From contig CAVUAF010000022.1 in NCBI GenBank assembly GCA_963739375.1, positions 25,408 to 89,407 of the forward strand: a stretch of 64,000 bases of DNA, read 5' to 3'. The notes beneath the pieces are model-generated. The model saw only the letters and a list, made by a program, of their open reading frames with translations. It made no database searches and was not told the DNA's origin. Position 1 is the stretch's first letter. The number at the start of each line of letters is the position of its first letter. Positions 32,996-42,322 of this stretch are shown piece after piece. The stretch comes from CAVUAF01 sp963739375 (GTDB lineage: Bacteria > Acidobacteriota > Terriglobia > Terriglobales > Acidobacteriaceae). The translations under genes and the position numbers were made by a program.

Positions 32996-34419
32996 TCGGC
33001 ATCTGCGGCACGGCGATGGCGTCGCTGGCGGGCATGCTGAAGGAGCGCGGGGTGCGCGTCACCGGCTCCGACGCGGCGCCTATCCGCCGATGTCCGATTT
33101 CCTGGCGCGGCTGGGGATTCCGGTGCGGCCGTTTTCGCCGAGAAAACCTGCAGCCCGCCGCCCGACCTGGTGGTGGTGGGGAACGCGATGTCGCGCGGCA
33201 ACGCGGAGCTGGAGAGCGTGCTGGACCGGCGGCATGCCGCTACGATTCGCATGGCGCAGCTCGTGCACGACGAATTCCTGCGCGGGCGCGAGAATCGCTG
33301 GTGGTGGCCGGCACCCACGGCAAGACCACCACCACTTCGATGCTGGCCTGGATCTTCGCGGTCGCGGGGCGGCGGCCGTCGTTCCTGGTCGGCGGCATCG
33401 CGGAGAACTTCGGCTCCAGCTTCGCGGGTCAGACGACTCCGAGCACTTCATCATCGAGGGCGACGAGTACGATACCGCCTTTTTCGACAAGGGACCGAAG
33501 TTCCTGCACTACCTGCCCGACCGCCGTGGTGCTCACCTCGGTGGAGTTCGACCACGCCGACATCTACCAGGGACTCGACGAAGTTAAGACCGCGTTCAAG
33601 CGGCTGGTGAACCTGGTGCCGCGGCGCGGGCGCATCGTGGCGTACGACGCCAGCGCCAGCGTGGATGAGTGTGTGGCCAAGGCGTTTTGTCCGGTGGAGC
33701 GCTACGGCTTCAGCGAGCGCGCGGCATGGCGCCTCGCCGATGTGCGTTACGAGCCGCAACGCACCACGTGGCGCGTGCTCCGCGGCGGAACGCTGTGGGC
33801 GGAGTTCGAGTTCGCGCTCGCCGGCCGGCACAACGTGCTGAACGCTACCGCGGCGGCGGCGATGGCGGCGTTGTACGGCATCGAGCGCTCGGCCATCGCG
33901 GAGGGCCTCCGCACCTTCAAGAGCGTGAAGCGGCGCCTGGAAGTGAAGGCCGAGGTCGCGGGCATCACCATCATCGACGACTTCGCGCACCACCCCACCG
34001 CGATTGCGGAGACGCTGCAGGCGCTCCGCACGCGCTACGCCGGGCGGCGGCTGTGGGCCATCCTGGAGCCGCGCTCCAACACCCTGCGCCGCGCCGTGTT
34101 GCAGGCGGAGCTGGCGCAGAGCCTGGCGCTGGCCGACGAAGTCGTGGTGGCCGCCATCTTCAAGCCCGAGGCAATTCCCGAGGGCGAGCGGCTCAACGTC
34201 GGCGCGGTGGTGCGCGCGCTGCAGGCGGCAGGGCGCGCGGCCGTCGAGTTGCCCGACGCCGACGCCATCGTCGCCGCCGCCGCGCCGCGCATGCAGCCCG
34301 GCGACGTGGTCGCCATTCTCTCCAATGGCGGCTTCAGCGGCATCTACGAGAAGCTGCCGCGGCGGCTCGAACAGCTTGCCGTACCCACCACACCGGCGGA
34401 GGCGCGTTCCCGACCGTGA
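32968..34419 (+). pseudogene. mpl: UDP-MurNAc:tripeptide ligase Mpl, broken by multiple frameshifts
   Basis: Mur ligase that reattaches recycled tripeptide to UDP-MurNAc. Signature parts: HVHLIGICGTAMASLAGML, YPPMSDFLARLGI, PDLVVVGNAMSRGN, SLVVAGTHGKTTTTSMLAW (ATP loop), GDEYDTAFFDKGPKFLHYLP, LTSVEFDHADIYQGL, and from about 33520 an unbroken frame to the end (DDFAHHPTAI, LEPRSNTLRR). The parts lie in three frames, with breaks near 33072, 33135-33160, 33293, 33428 and 33512, and probably one before 33000. Between breaks conservation is high, so either decay is recent or the consensus is wrong. Neighbours ldcA and M61 peptidase form the operon; stop overlaps the next GTG. Confidence 0.85.
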
Positions 34420-36278
34420 AACGCATACTGCTCCATTCTCTCGCCCTGCTTCTCTGCCCGGTGCTGCTGTTCGCGCAGCCGGCGGCGCCGGCGCCACCCA
34501 CCCCTGCGGCGGTGCGCTACACGATTTTCCTCAAGCAGCCCGCGGAGCACCTCGTGCACGTGCGCATGCAGCTGCCAGCGGGCGCGCCCGAGCGCTCCCT
34601 GCAACTTCCGGTGTGGAATGCGACCTACCAGGTCCGGGACTTCGCGCAATACGTGAGTGGATTGCACGCCAGCGGCGCCGACGGCAAGCCGCTCCCGGTG
34701 CGGGCGCTGGAGAAGTCGCAATGGCGCGTCAGCGGGAGCGCGGGCGGCGCCACGGTCGAATACGACTACCTCGCGGACCTGCCGGGTCCCTTCGGCACGC
34801 AGCTCAACGCGAACCACGCCTTCTTCAACCTGGCGCTGGTCCTGATGTATGGGGTGGATGCGCGCAGTCATCCGGTGCAGCTGCGATTGCGCGAGGTGCC
34901 GGCCGGCTGGCACATCGCCACCGCCTTGAGCACCGATCCCTCGGCCCTGCCGGCGGCCCACGCCGGCGCCGTACCTGCCGACGCCGTCACCTTCTTCGCC
35001 AAGACCTACGACGCCCTGGTGGACAACCCGATCGAGGTCGGCAAGTTTCAGGAGGTGGCCTTCCATGAAGGCGGCGGGCATTATCGCGTGGCCATCGACG
35101 CGGACCCCGCCGACTACGACCTGGTGGCGATCACCGCCATGCTGCGCAAGATCGTCGCCACCGAGACCGCGTGGATGAACGACCGGCCGTTCGCGAGCTA
35201 TCTCTTCATCTACCACTTTCCCAAGCCCGGCGGCGGAGGCGGCATGGAGCACGCCTACTCCACCGCGATCGACGCCGGCGCGGAGCGCGTGCGGCGCGAT
35301 CCGCTGGTGCTGGCCAACGTGAGCGCGCACGAGTTCTTCCACCTGTGGAACGTGAAGCGGATCCGGCCGCAGTCGCTGGAGCCGGTGGATTACACGCGCG
35401 AGCAGTACACCCGCGCCCTGTGGTTCAGCGAAGGAGTGACCAGCGCCGTCGCCGAATACGTGCGGCTGCGCGCCGGGTTCGTGGATGAGCGCGGCTTCCT
35501 GGCGTCGCTGGCGCGCGCCATCGGCGAACTGCAGGGGCGCCCCGCGCGCCGCACGCAGTCGGCGGAGGAGTCGAGCCTGACCGCGTGGCTGGAAAAATAT
35601 CCCGCCTACCACCTGCCGGAGCGCAGCGTCTCTTACTACCTGAAAGGTGATTTGCTGGGCGTGCTGCTGGACCTGGCGATGCTCGAGGCCAGCCACGGAC
35701 AGAAGGGACTGCGCGAGCTCTTCCAGTACCTGAACGAGCACTACGCCAAACAAGGCCGCTTCTTCGACGACTCGACGGGCGTGCGCGACGCCGCCGAAGC
35801 CGTTACCGGCGCCAGCTTCCACAGTTTCTTCGCGCGCTATGTCAGCGGCGTGGAGGAGTTGCCCTGCGCCGAACTGCTGCGCACGGTGGGGCTGCGGCTC
35901 GAGCATCGCACGGGCATGGCCGCCGATCCCGGCTTTGCGGCGGTGCGCAACTTCGAGCAAAGTCCGGTGGCGACCAGCGTCGTCGCCGGCGGTCCGGCCG
36001 CGCAAGCGGGCTTGCAGCCCGGCGACATCATCAACCTGGTCAACGGCGAACTGCCGGCCAGCGACGTGAACGCGCAAATCGCGGAGTTCGGGCCGGGCGC
36101 GGAAGTGCTGTTGAAGGTGATGCGCCGCGGTACGCCGCAGGACATACGCTTCCGGCTGGGGCAGCGGCAGCGCGACGAATACGCGATTGTCGATCTGCCC
36201 GGTATCACGCCCGAGCAGCGCGCGCGCCGCGCCGCGTGGCTGGGCACCACCCCGGCGCCGGGAGCGCCCGCGCCGTGA
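34416..36278 (+). CDS. secreted M61 family aminopeptidase with PDZ domain
   Basis: 620 residues. Signal peptide (KRILLHSLALLLCPVLLFAQ), N-terminal beta domain, zinc site SAHEFFHLWNVKRI with the downstream Glu in LWFSEGVTSAVAEY, and a C-terminal PDZ domain (about 535-600, GGPAAQAGLQPGDIINLVNG). Glycyl-aminopeptidase family. GTG start overlaps the mpl stop (GTGA), and its own stop overlaps the plsC start in the same way. Confidence 0.9.
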   Translation: MKRILLHSLALLLCPVLLFAQPAAPAPPTPAAVRYTIFLKQPAEHLVHVRMQLPAGAPERSLQLPVWNATYQVRDFAQYVSGLHASGADGKPLPVRALEKSQWRVSGSAGGATVEYDYLADLPGPFGTQLNANHAFFNLALVLMYGVDARSHPVQLRLREVPAGWHIATALSTDPSALPAAHAGAVPADAVTFFAKTYDALVDNPIEVGKFQEVAFHEGGGHYRVAIDADPADYDLVAITAMLRKIVATETAWMNDRPFASYLFIYHFPKPGGGGGMEHAYSTAIDAGAERVRRDPLVLANVSAHEFFHLWNVKRIRPQSLEPVDYTREQYTRALWFSEGVTSAVAEYVRLRAGFVDERGFLASLARAIGELQGRPARRTQSAEESSLTAWLEKYPAYHLPERSVSYYLKGDLLGVLLDLAMLEASHGQKGLRELFQYLNEHYAKQGRFFDDSTGVRDAAEAVTGASFHSFFARYVSGVEELPCAELLRTVGLRLEHRTGMAADPGFAAVRNFEQSPVATSVVAGGPAAQAGLQPGDIINLVNGELPASDVNAQIAEFGPGAEVLLKVMRRGTPQDIRFRLGQRQRDEYAIVDLPGITPEQRARRAAWLGTTPAPGAPAP

Positions 36279-37000
36279 TCCGCAGCCTGCTGATGCTGGC
36301 TTTCTGGAGCGTGATGCTGCCGGTGGGCGCGCTCGTCGCCTTTCCCGTCACCTTCCTCACCGGGCGCGTGGACTTCCTGTACCGCTTCGCCATGTGGATC
36401 GCGCGCACCGGCGTGCGCCTGGGCGGAGTGCGCGCCGAGGTTGCCGGCCTCGACCGCCTGGACCTCGGCCGCAACTACATCTTCATGGCCAACCACGCCT
36501 CCAACCTCGACCCGCCGCTGCTCGTCCCGTTGCTGCCGCACCGCACCTCGGTGCTGGTGAAGAAGGAGCTGTTTCGCATTCCGCTGCTCGGCCGGGCGAT
36601 GCGGATGGCGTCGCTGGTGGCGGTTGACCGCAGCAACCAGGAAGCCGCGATTGCCAGCGTGCGCCGGGCCGCGGAGGTGCTCGGCCGCGGCCTCGACATG
36701 ACGGTGTTTCCCGAGGGCACGCGCTCGCGCGACGGGCGTCTGCTGCCGTTCAAGAAGGGTCCGTTCCACATGGCGATGGAAACCGGCGTGGCGGTGGCCC
36801 CGATCACGATTGTGGGCACGCACGCCGCCCTTCCCAAGGGCCGCTTTGCCACCAAGCCGGGGACGGTGCTGGTGATCTTTCACGCCGCGCTCGACCCACG
36901 GCAGTTTGCGGACCGCGAGCAGCTGCAGGCGGCGGTGCGGCAGGAGATCGCCAGTGCGCTGCCGGGCGAGCAGCAGTCAGCGATTAGCGATAAGCAATAG
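36275..37000 (+). CDS. plsC: 1-acyl-sn-glycerol-3-phosphate acyltransferase
   Basis: 241 residues, membrane-associated. N-terminal helix, NHASNLDPPLL (HX4D motif), VAVDRSNQEAAI, FPEGTRSRDGRLLPFKKG and VAVAPITIVGTHA: the four PlsC blocks. Converts lysophosphatidic to phosphatidic acid. GTG start coupled to the M61 gene. The last residues (SAISDKQ) are encoded by a heptad repeat that runs over the stop codon. Confidence 0.9.
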   Translation: MIRSLLMLAFWSVMLPVGALVAFPVTFLTGRVDFLYRFAMWIARTGVRLGGVRAEVAGLDRLDLGRNYIFMANHASNLDPPLLVPLLPHRTSVLVKKELFRIPLLGRAMRMASLVAVDRSNQEAAIASVRRAAEVLGRGLDMTVFPEGTRSRDGRLLPFKKGPFHMAMETGVAVAPITIVGTHAALPKGRFATKPGTVLVIFHAALDPRQFADREQLQAAVRQEIASALPGEQQSAISDKQ

Positions 37001-37071
37001 ACTACAGGCCGGAAGGAGGGGAGCCATGCGGTTCTTCGCTTCCTGCTTATCGCTTATAGCTTATCGCTTCC
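36979..37071. repeat. inverted pair of heptad arrays over two convergent gene ends
   Basis: agcgatt/agcgata/agcaata (36979-36999) and tgcttat/cgcttat/agcttat/cgcttcc (37044-37071). The arms contain the perfect inverted pair AGCGATAAGCA / TGCTTATCGCT. Left arm encodes the C-terminal residues of plsC, right arm those of dapF (GSDKL). Confidence 0.85.
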
Positions 37072-37851
37072 GTAGTAGAACTCGCCGCGTCCCACCAGCC
37101 GCGCCGGACCGCGCAAGAAGACCTGGCCCTGCCAGCGCACCCGTTGGGCGCCGCCGGGCGCCACCACCGTGACCGGCGATTCGGCTTTGCCGGTCGCAAT
37201 CGCCGCCACCGCCGCCGCGCACGAGCCGGTGCCGGAGGATTGCGTTTCCCCCACGCCGCGCTCGCAGATGCGAATCTCGATCTGGTGGCGGTCGCGCACG
37301 CGCACCAGCTCGACGTTGGTGCCATGCGGGAAATCGTGATGGCGGCTCATCTCCCCTGCCCCCGCCAGCCAGCCGGGAACGAATTCATCCACGAAGACGA
37401 TGTACTGCGGGTTCCCCATGTTGACGGGGACGCCGCGGACGTTGCCGGAGGCCAGCCGGACAGGAAGAACCTCGCCCACCTGCGGCTCGCCCATCTCCAT
37501 TTCAAACTCGAACTCCGTGCCCGCGCGACCAGTGAGGATGCAGCGCTTGTTGCCTGCGCCGGTACGGACGGTGACAGCATCGCCGCCGCGCTCCGCGATG
37601 AGCCAGGCCGCGACACAACGCGTGCCGTTGCCGGAGAGCTCGGCCTCGCCGCCGTCGGCGTTGAAGAGGCGCGCCTGGATGTCGGCATCAGGCGCAGGAA
37701 AGAGCCACTCCACGCCGTCGGCGCCGATCCCCAGGTGGCGATCGCAGAGGGCGCGCGTGCCGGCGCCCAGGTCGGCGGGCGCGTGCTTCCCCTCGATGAG
37801 CAGGAAGTCGTTGCCGCAGGCGGTGGCCTTCACGAAGGGGAGGAGGGGCAT
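37054..37851 (-). CDS. dapF: diaminopimelate epimerase
   Basis: 265 residues. Interconverts LL- and meso-diaminopimelate for lysine and peptidoglycan. Two half-domains each with the catalytic Cys: ELSGNGTRCVAAW and QSSGTGSCAAAVA; KATACGNDFLLIE at the N-terminus and HLGIGADGVEWL are family blocks. ATG at 37851 chosen because it leaves one base to the upstream mgtC-like stop. The extreme C-terminus lies in a heptad repeat. Confidence 0.93.
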   Translation of the reverse strand: MPLLPFVKATACGNDFLLIEGKHAPADLGAGTRALCDRHLGIGADGVEWLFPAPDADIQARLFNADGGEAELSGNGTRCVAAWLIAERGGDAVTVRTGAGNKRCILTGRAGTEFEFEMEMGEPQVGEVLPVRLASGNVRGVPVNMGNPQYIVFVDEFVPGWLAGAGEMSRHHDFPHGTNVELVRVRDRHQIEIRICERGVGETQSSGTGSCAAAVAAIATGKAESPVTVVAPGGAQRVRWQGQVFLRGPARLVGRGEFYYGSDKL

Positions 37852-37852
37852 C

Positions 37853-38554
37853 TTATTCGTATTCCGTGGTCGCCCCCAGCAGGTGCGTGCGTTCGACGCC
37901 CACCGCACGGCGCAGTTGATCGAGAATTTCCTGCTGCTCGCGGCGGTTGGCGTCCACGTGGAATTGCAGGCGGTAGAGGGCGCCGTCGCGAGTGATGTTC
38001 ACCGCGCGCGTGGCCTTCTGTTCCGGCTCCAGCGCGCGGTTGACGGCGGCGAGCAGTTCGTCCACGCTGGCGCCGGCAATCTCGAAGTGCGCCACCGTGG
38101 CCTTGAATCCGAAGCGTTTCTCGAAGTAGCCCAGGATTTCCAGCGCCAGAAAAATCAGCATGGTCGCGAAAATCGCCGGCAGGTAGAGCCCGCCGCCGAC
38201 CGCCATGCCGATGGAGGCGACCACGAACAGCGTCGCCGCCGTGGTCAGGCCCGTCACCGAGCCGCGCGAGTGCAGGATGGAACCGGCGCCGATGAAGCCG
38301 ATCCCGGGGATGATCTGCGCCGCAATCCGCGTGTGGTCGCCGGTGAACTCCGTCGCCAGTTCGATGGAGAGGATGGTGAACATGGCCGCGCCAAAGCAGA
38401 TGAACATGTTGGTGCGCAGGCCGGCGGGCTTGCCCTGCAACTCGCGCTCCAGGCCAACGAAGCCGCCCAGCACCGCGGCCAGCACGAGGCGCACCAGGGT
38501 GACCGAGACCAGCGAGGCCAGGTCCGTACGCAGCATCAAGAGTGGCAGAGTCAT
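37853..38554 (-). CDS. MgtC/SapB family membrane protein
   Basis: 233 residues: four to five membrane helices with the MgtC signature (GFVGLERELQGKPAGLRTNMFICFGAAMFTI, GIGFIGAGSILHSRGSVTGLTTAA) and a C-terminal ACT-like cytoplasmic domain (about 150-230). Family members regulate F-ATPase or transport under Mg2+ limitation; role here unknown. GGGAG precedes the ATG. One base upstream of dapF, so co-transcribed. Confidence 0.88.
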   Translation of the reverse strand: MTLPLLMLRTDLASLVSVTLVRLVLAAVLGGFVGLERELQGKPAGLRTNMFICFGAAMFTILSIELATEFTGDHTRIAAQIIPGIGFIGAGSILHSRGSVTGLTTAATLFVVASIGMAVGGGLYLPAIFATMLIFLALEILGYFEKRFGFKATVAHFEIAGASVDELLAAVNRALEPEQKATRAVNITRDGALYRLQFHVDANRREQQEILDQLRRAVGVERTHLLGATTEYE

Positions 38555-38660
38555 AGAACTCCCGTCGCGCCAGAGTTTAGCAGCGCGCGCGCCGAAGGTC
38601 AGCAGGCAACAGTTTTGGTTGACTCCGGCACGGTTCGCACCCGCGCTGATGCGCTGCGGA

Positions 38661-40412
38661 TCAGGGACCGGCGCGGAGTCCCGGCGGCGGGCGCCGTCGC
38701 GTCAGGCTGCGATAGATGACGGTGTGCGGCTGCCCCGGCAGGCGGATGCTGGTCACCTCTTCCAAGCCGTCGGGATGGCGCCCCACGGCCGCCGCCACGG
38801 CGTCGCCCTCCATCGCAATCACAAAGTCCGCCGCCTGCGCCGGCTGTTGCAGACCCAGCTGCCACGCCGGCCAGTTGCCTTCGTTGACCACATGGTCCAG
38901 CGGAACCCCGGCCCACTGCAGCGCGCCCACGTGGTCGCCGGTATACATGAGGAGGCGCGCGGTGCGTGGCAGGAAGCGCAGATCGTGCGCCAGCCGCCGC
39001 TCGAACGGCACCCGCGTGCGGGCATTGACCACCGCCTCGCGCCACGCGATCGGTCCCAGCCAGGGCTCTCCCGGCAGCAGCGACTGCGGCCGGTTGGGCT
39101 GCTGGAACCAGCACGACTGGTAGGCCCCCCCGAGGTATGCGAACGCCAGCATCACCACCAGAACCCGCGCCGCTGGCCGCGTAGCCCGCGCCAGCCCCCA
39201 CGCCAGCAGTCCGCCGCCACCCACCGCGACCGCGGGCAGCAGCGCCAGGCCGTAGCGCACGTTGTAGTACGAATACGGCCACCAGATCGGGGTAAAGATG
39301 GGGACGCTGCCGTAGGCGACCGAGTACGCATAGAACGGTATCGGCAGCCACAACAGCAGCAGCACCCACGCCGACAGGCCCAGCCGGCGGGTGATCAGGC
39401 CCGCGCCCAGCAGGCCGGCGCCCCCGACCGCCAACCAGAACAGTCCGCGGCCCCAGCGCTTTTCGCCGAGGGTAAGTTGCGCGGCGCCGATGAAGTAGCG
39501 GGCGGCGATCAGCGGCTCGCCTTCTCCGGGATGCGCGCGCGCGTCCACCGTCTTCTTGACGCGCTGCTCGATGCCCCGCGCCGAATAAGTCCCGGTGGCG
39601 AAATCGAGGGGATTCCCGGTGGCCCGCCAGTTCCAGCCCATCCACAGCAGCGGCCCCGCCGCCACCATCGCCAGGAAGCCCGCCAGGCACAGGCGGGAGA
39701 CCGGCCGCGCGCATCGCCGGCCGCGTCTCCAGAAGAGCGCCGCCGTCGTCACGAAGAAGGGCGCCACAAACCACGCGTCGTAGCGCGTGAGTTCCGCGGC
39801 GCACAGGAGCGCGCCCGCAGCGAGCAGGCGCGACGCAGCGCCGCGCGGCGGCACGTCGCCGGCCTCCTGCGCCTGCGCAAAACCCGCCAACGCCACCAGC
39901 GCCCACACGAACAGCGCCAGGTAAAGCGGTTCGGTCATGGCGGTGGCTTGCAGGTAGATCAGGTTAGGGTTGGCGAGATACGCGGCGGCAGCGAGCCATC
40001 CGGCGGCGTTCGAGCCGTGCGGGGCGGCATGGCGCGACGCCAGGCGAAAGATGCCGACGCTCCCGCCGATGTAAGCGAACATGGAAGGCAGCGAGGCGCC
40101 CCCGCCGTGCCGCCACCAGTCCAGCGAGGCCACGAACGGCAGCATCAGGAGGTGCGGCAGCGGCAGCCAGACGGTGCCCAGTTGCCCCAGGCCGGGGGTC
40201 AGCGAATCGAGCACGCGGCGCGCGATGCCGATGTGCGCCACCGCGTCGCCGTAGAGCAATACCTCGCCGCGCCGCCAGTAAATCAGCCACGCCGCCAGCG
40301 AGATGGCGGTGGCGATGACGGCGATGAACCACTCGTCCGGCGGCGCCCAGGTTTCACGGACCGGGTCGGGCACGGGAATGGTTTCGCGCTCGCGATCGCG
40401 GAGTTGCGGCAC
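38661..40412 (-). CDS. polytopic membrane protein, GT-C/PMT-like glycosyltransferase
   Basis: 583 residues with about 11-12 hydrophobic segments. Early periplasmic loop has YGDAVAHIGIARRVLDS (acidic pair after helix 1 as in GT39/ArnT-like enzymes) and GTVWLPLPHLLMLPF; AMTEPLYLALFVWALV also fits. The C-terminal soluble part (about 470-583) is typical of these proteins. GTG start with TAGACT seven bases upstream. Donor and acceptor unknown. Confidence 0.65.
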   Translation of the reverse strand: MPQLRDRERETIPVPDPVRETWAPPDEWFIAVIATAISLAAWLIYWRRGEVLLYGDAVAHIGIARRVLDSLTPGLGQLGTVWLPLPHLLMLPFVASLDWWRHGGGASLPSMFAYIGGSVGIFRLASRHAAPHGSNAAGWLAAAAYLANPNLIYLQATAMTEPLYLALFVWALVALAGFAQAQEAGDVPPRGAASRLLAAGALLCAAELTRYDAWFVAPFFVTTAALFWRRGRRCARPVSRLCLAGFLAMVAAGPLLWMGWNWRATGNPLDFATGTYSARGIEQRVKKTVDARAHPGEGEPLIAARYFIGAAQLTLGEKRWGRGLFWLAVGGAGLLGAGLITRRLGLSAWVLLLLWLPIPFYAYSVAYGSVPIFTPIWWPYSYYNVRYGLALLPAVAVGGGGLLAWGLARATRPAARVLVVMLAFAYLGGAYQSCWFQQPNRPQSLLPGEPWLGPIAWREAVVNARTRVPFERRLAHDLRFLPRTARLLMYTGDHVGALQWAGVPLDHVVNEGNWPAWQLGLQQPAQAADFVIAMEGDAVAAAVGRHPDGLEEVTSIRLPGQPHTVIYRSLTRRRPPPGLRAGP

Positions 40413-40442
40413 AGAAGCGAGTCTAACGGATTCCGCGGCTGG

Positions 40443-41369
40443 TTAATCCAGGTGCGTTAATTCGCGGAAGACCTGGAAGCGCGCGTCAATTTCGTCGCGC
40501 GTCAGCGCTTGCAGCCGCCGGGTGCCGAAGTCCTCCACCGCGAACGAGCCCATGACGCCGCCGTAGAACATGGCGCGCTTGAGGACCTCGCGCGTGAGCG
40601 CGCCCTGCGACGCCAGGTAGCCGAAGAAGCCGCCGGCAAAAGAATCGCCCGCGCCGGTCGGGTCCTTGACCTCCTCGATGGGCAGCGTGGGGGCACGGAA
40701 AGGATGGCGCCCGATGCCGAACGCGCCTTCGCGGAAGAAGATGGTCGCGCCGTATTCGCCGTGCTTGATCACCAGCGCCTGCGGACCCTGGGCCAGCACC
40801 TTGAGCGCCGCCCGCGGCAGGCTGTGTTCGCCGGACAGCGACCGGGCTTCGGTGTCGTTGATCAGCAGGATGTCGATCAGCTTCAGGGTCTCGCGCAGTT
40901 CGTCGGGCGTGTGGTGGATCCAGAAGTTCATGGTGTCGCCGGCCACCAGCCGCGCGCCTTTCATCTGGCGGCGGACGTCGGCCTGCAGCGTGGGATGGAT
41001 GTTGCCGAGAAACAGGAATCTGGCGGACGCGAATTCCGCCGGAATGCGCGGGCTGAAGGTCTCGAACACATTCAGCTCGGTGCAGTTCGTGATTGCCTGG
41101 TTGAGGTCCTCGCCGCGGTACTCGCCCGCCCAATGGAAGGTCTTGCCGGGACGCCGTTCCAGTCCTTCCAGCCGCACGCCGCGGCGGCGCAGCACCGCTT
41201 CGTGCTGCGGCTCGAAGTCTTCCCCGACCACCGCCACCAGCCCCACCTCGGTGAAGTAGCTGGCGGCCAGCGCGAAGTAGGTGGCCGAGCCGCCCAGCTC
41301 GCGCTTGACCTCGCCGAAGGGACTCTTGATGGAATCGAACGCCACCGAACCGACCGCAAGAATCGCCAT
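40443..41369 (-). CDS. PfkB family sugar/nucleoside kinase
   Basis: 308 residues. N-terminal GSVAFDSIKSPFGEVKRELGGSA and the PfkB C-terminal signature DPTGAGDSFAGGFFGYL with the catalytic Asp. It starts two bases after the MTA phosphorylase stop, so the two are one operon. Context suggests a nucleoside or methylthioribose-derived substrate (adenosine/inosine kinase-like), which is inference; ribokinase-type activity is an alternative. Confidence 0.82.
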   Translation of the reverse strand: MAILAVGSVAFDSIKSPFGEVKRELGGSATYFALAASYFTEVGLVAVVGEDFEPQHEAVLRRRGVRLEGLERRPGKTFHWAGEYRGEDLNQAITNCTELNVFETFSPRIPAEFASARFLFLGNIHPTLQADVRRQMKGARLVAGDTMNFWIHHTPDELRETLKLIDILLINDTEARSLSGEHSLPRAALKVLAQGPQALVIKHGEYGATIFFREGAFGIGRHPFRAPTLPIEEVKDPTGAGDSFAGGFFGYLASQGALTREVLKRAMFYGGVMGSFAVEDFGTRRLQALTRDEIDARFQVFRELTHLD

Positions 41370-41371
41370 GC

Positions 41372-42256
41372 CTATGTGCCCACCTTCGGCGCCGGGCCGA
41401 GATATTTGTCGAGGATCGCCGCCAGGCGCCGGCGCGTGGCCGCGGGGATGAGGTCGCGTTGCGTCATGATGGCGAACTGTAGCGCCGCGCCGCACTTGCA
41501 GCCGCGCGGCTGCGGCATGGCGGCGACGGCCTCGTGCACCACGCGGCATGCGTTCTCGGCATTATGCGTGAGCACCGCCACGATCTGTTCCACCGTCACC
41601 GAATCGTGTTCGGGATGCCAGCAGTCGTAGTCGGTGACCATGGCGATGGTGGCGTAACAAATCTCGGCCTCCCGCGCCAGCTTCGCCTCCTGCAGGTTGG
41701 TCATGCCGATCACGTCCATGCCCCAGGACCGAAAAAGATTCGATTCCGCGCGGGTGGAAAACTGCGGACCCTCGATGCAGAGGTAGGTCCCGCCCAGCTT
41801 CCCCACCACGCCGGCGCGCAGGCACGCCTGGTGCGCCACGCCCGCCACCTCCCCGCAGATGGGGTCGGCGAAGGCGACGTGCGCCACCACGCCGTCGCCG
41901 AAGAAGGTCGAAACCCGCTGCCGGGTGCGGTCCACGAACTGGTCGGGAATGATGAAGTCGGTGGGCTGGTGCTCCTGCTTCAGCGAGCCCACCGCCGAAA
42001 GCGAGAGGATGCGCTCCACGCCCAGCAGCTTGAAGCCGTAAATGTTGGCGCGGAAGTTCAGCTCGCCCGGGAGGAGGCGATGGCCGCGCCCGTGCCGCGC
42101 CAGAAACGCCACCTTGCGCCCCGCCAGGCTCCCCAGCACATAGGCATCGGAAGGATCGCCGAAGGGCGTTTCCAGGCGGACTTCGCGGGTGTCGGTGAAG
42201 CCGGGCATCGCGTACAGCCCGCTGCCCCCCAGGATGCCGATCTCGGCCTGCTGCAA
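41372..42256 (-). CDS. mtnP: S-methyl-5'-thioadenosine phosphorylase
   Basis: 294 residues. Splits methylthioadenosine to adenine and methylthioribose-1-phosphate in methionine salvage. EIGILGGSGLYAMPGF, RHGRGHRLLPGELNFRANIYG, SAVGSL, CIEGPQFSTRAESNLFRSWGMDVIGMTNLQEAKLARE and TDYDCWH are MTAP blocks. TTG start at 42256 chosen: it gives the usual length and has GGAGAG upstream, with TATAAT (42292-42287) further up. A longer form would include this promoter. Confidence 0.92.
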   Translation of the reverse strand: MQQAEIGILGGSGLYAMPGFTDTREVRLETPFGDPSDAYVLGSLAGRKVAFLARHGRGHRLLPGELNFRANIYGFKLLGVERILSLSAVGSLKQEHQPTDFIIPDQFVDRTRQRVSTFFGDGVVAHVAFADPICGEVAGVAHQACLRAGVVGKLGGTYLCIEGPQFSTRAESNLFRSWGMDVIGMTNLQEAKLAREAEICYATIAMVTDYDCWHPEHDSVTVEQIVAVLTHNAENACRVVHEAVAAMPQPRGCKCGAALQFAIMTQRDLIPAATRRRLAAILDKYLGPAPKVGT

Positions 42257-42322
42257 GCGTTCTCTCCACGGTCGAAATAAACGCCGATTATACCCAACCG
42301 GCCGCAACCTCGAATTGCGCCG

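Noticed and set aside
37955..37975. Second parS site
   Set aside because: TCCACGTGGA is present but the flanking GTT/AAC are not, and it lies in the coding sequence of the MgtC-type gene.
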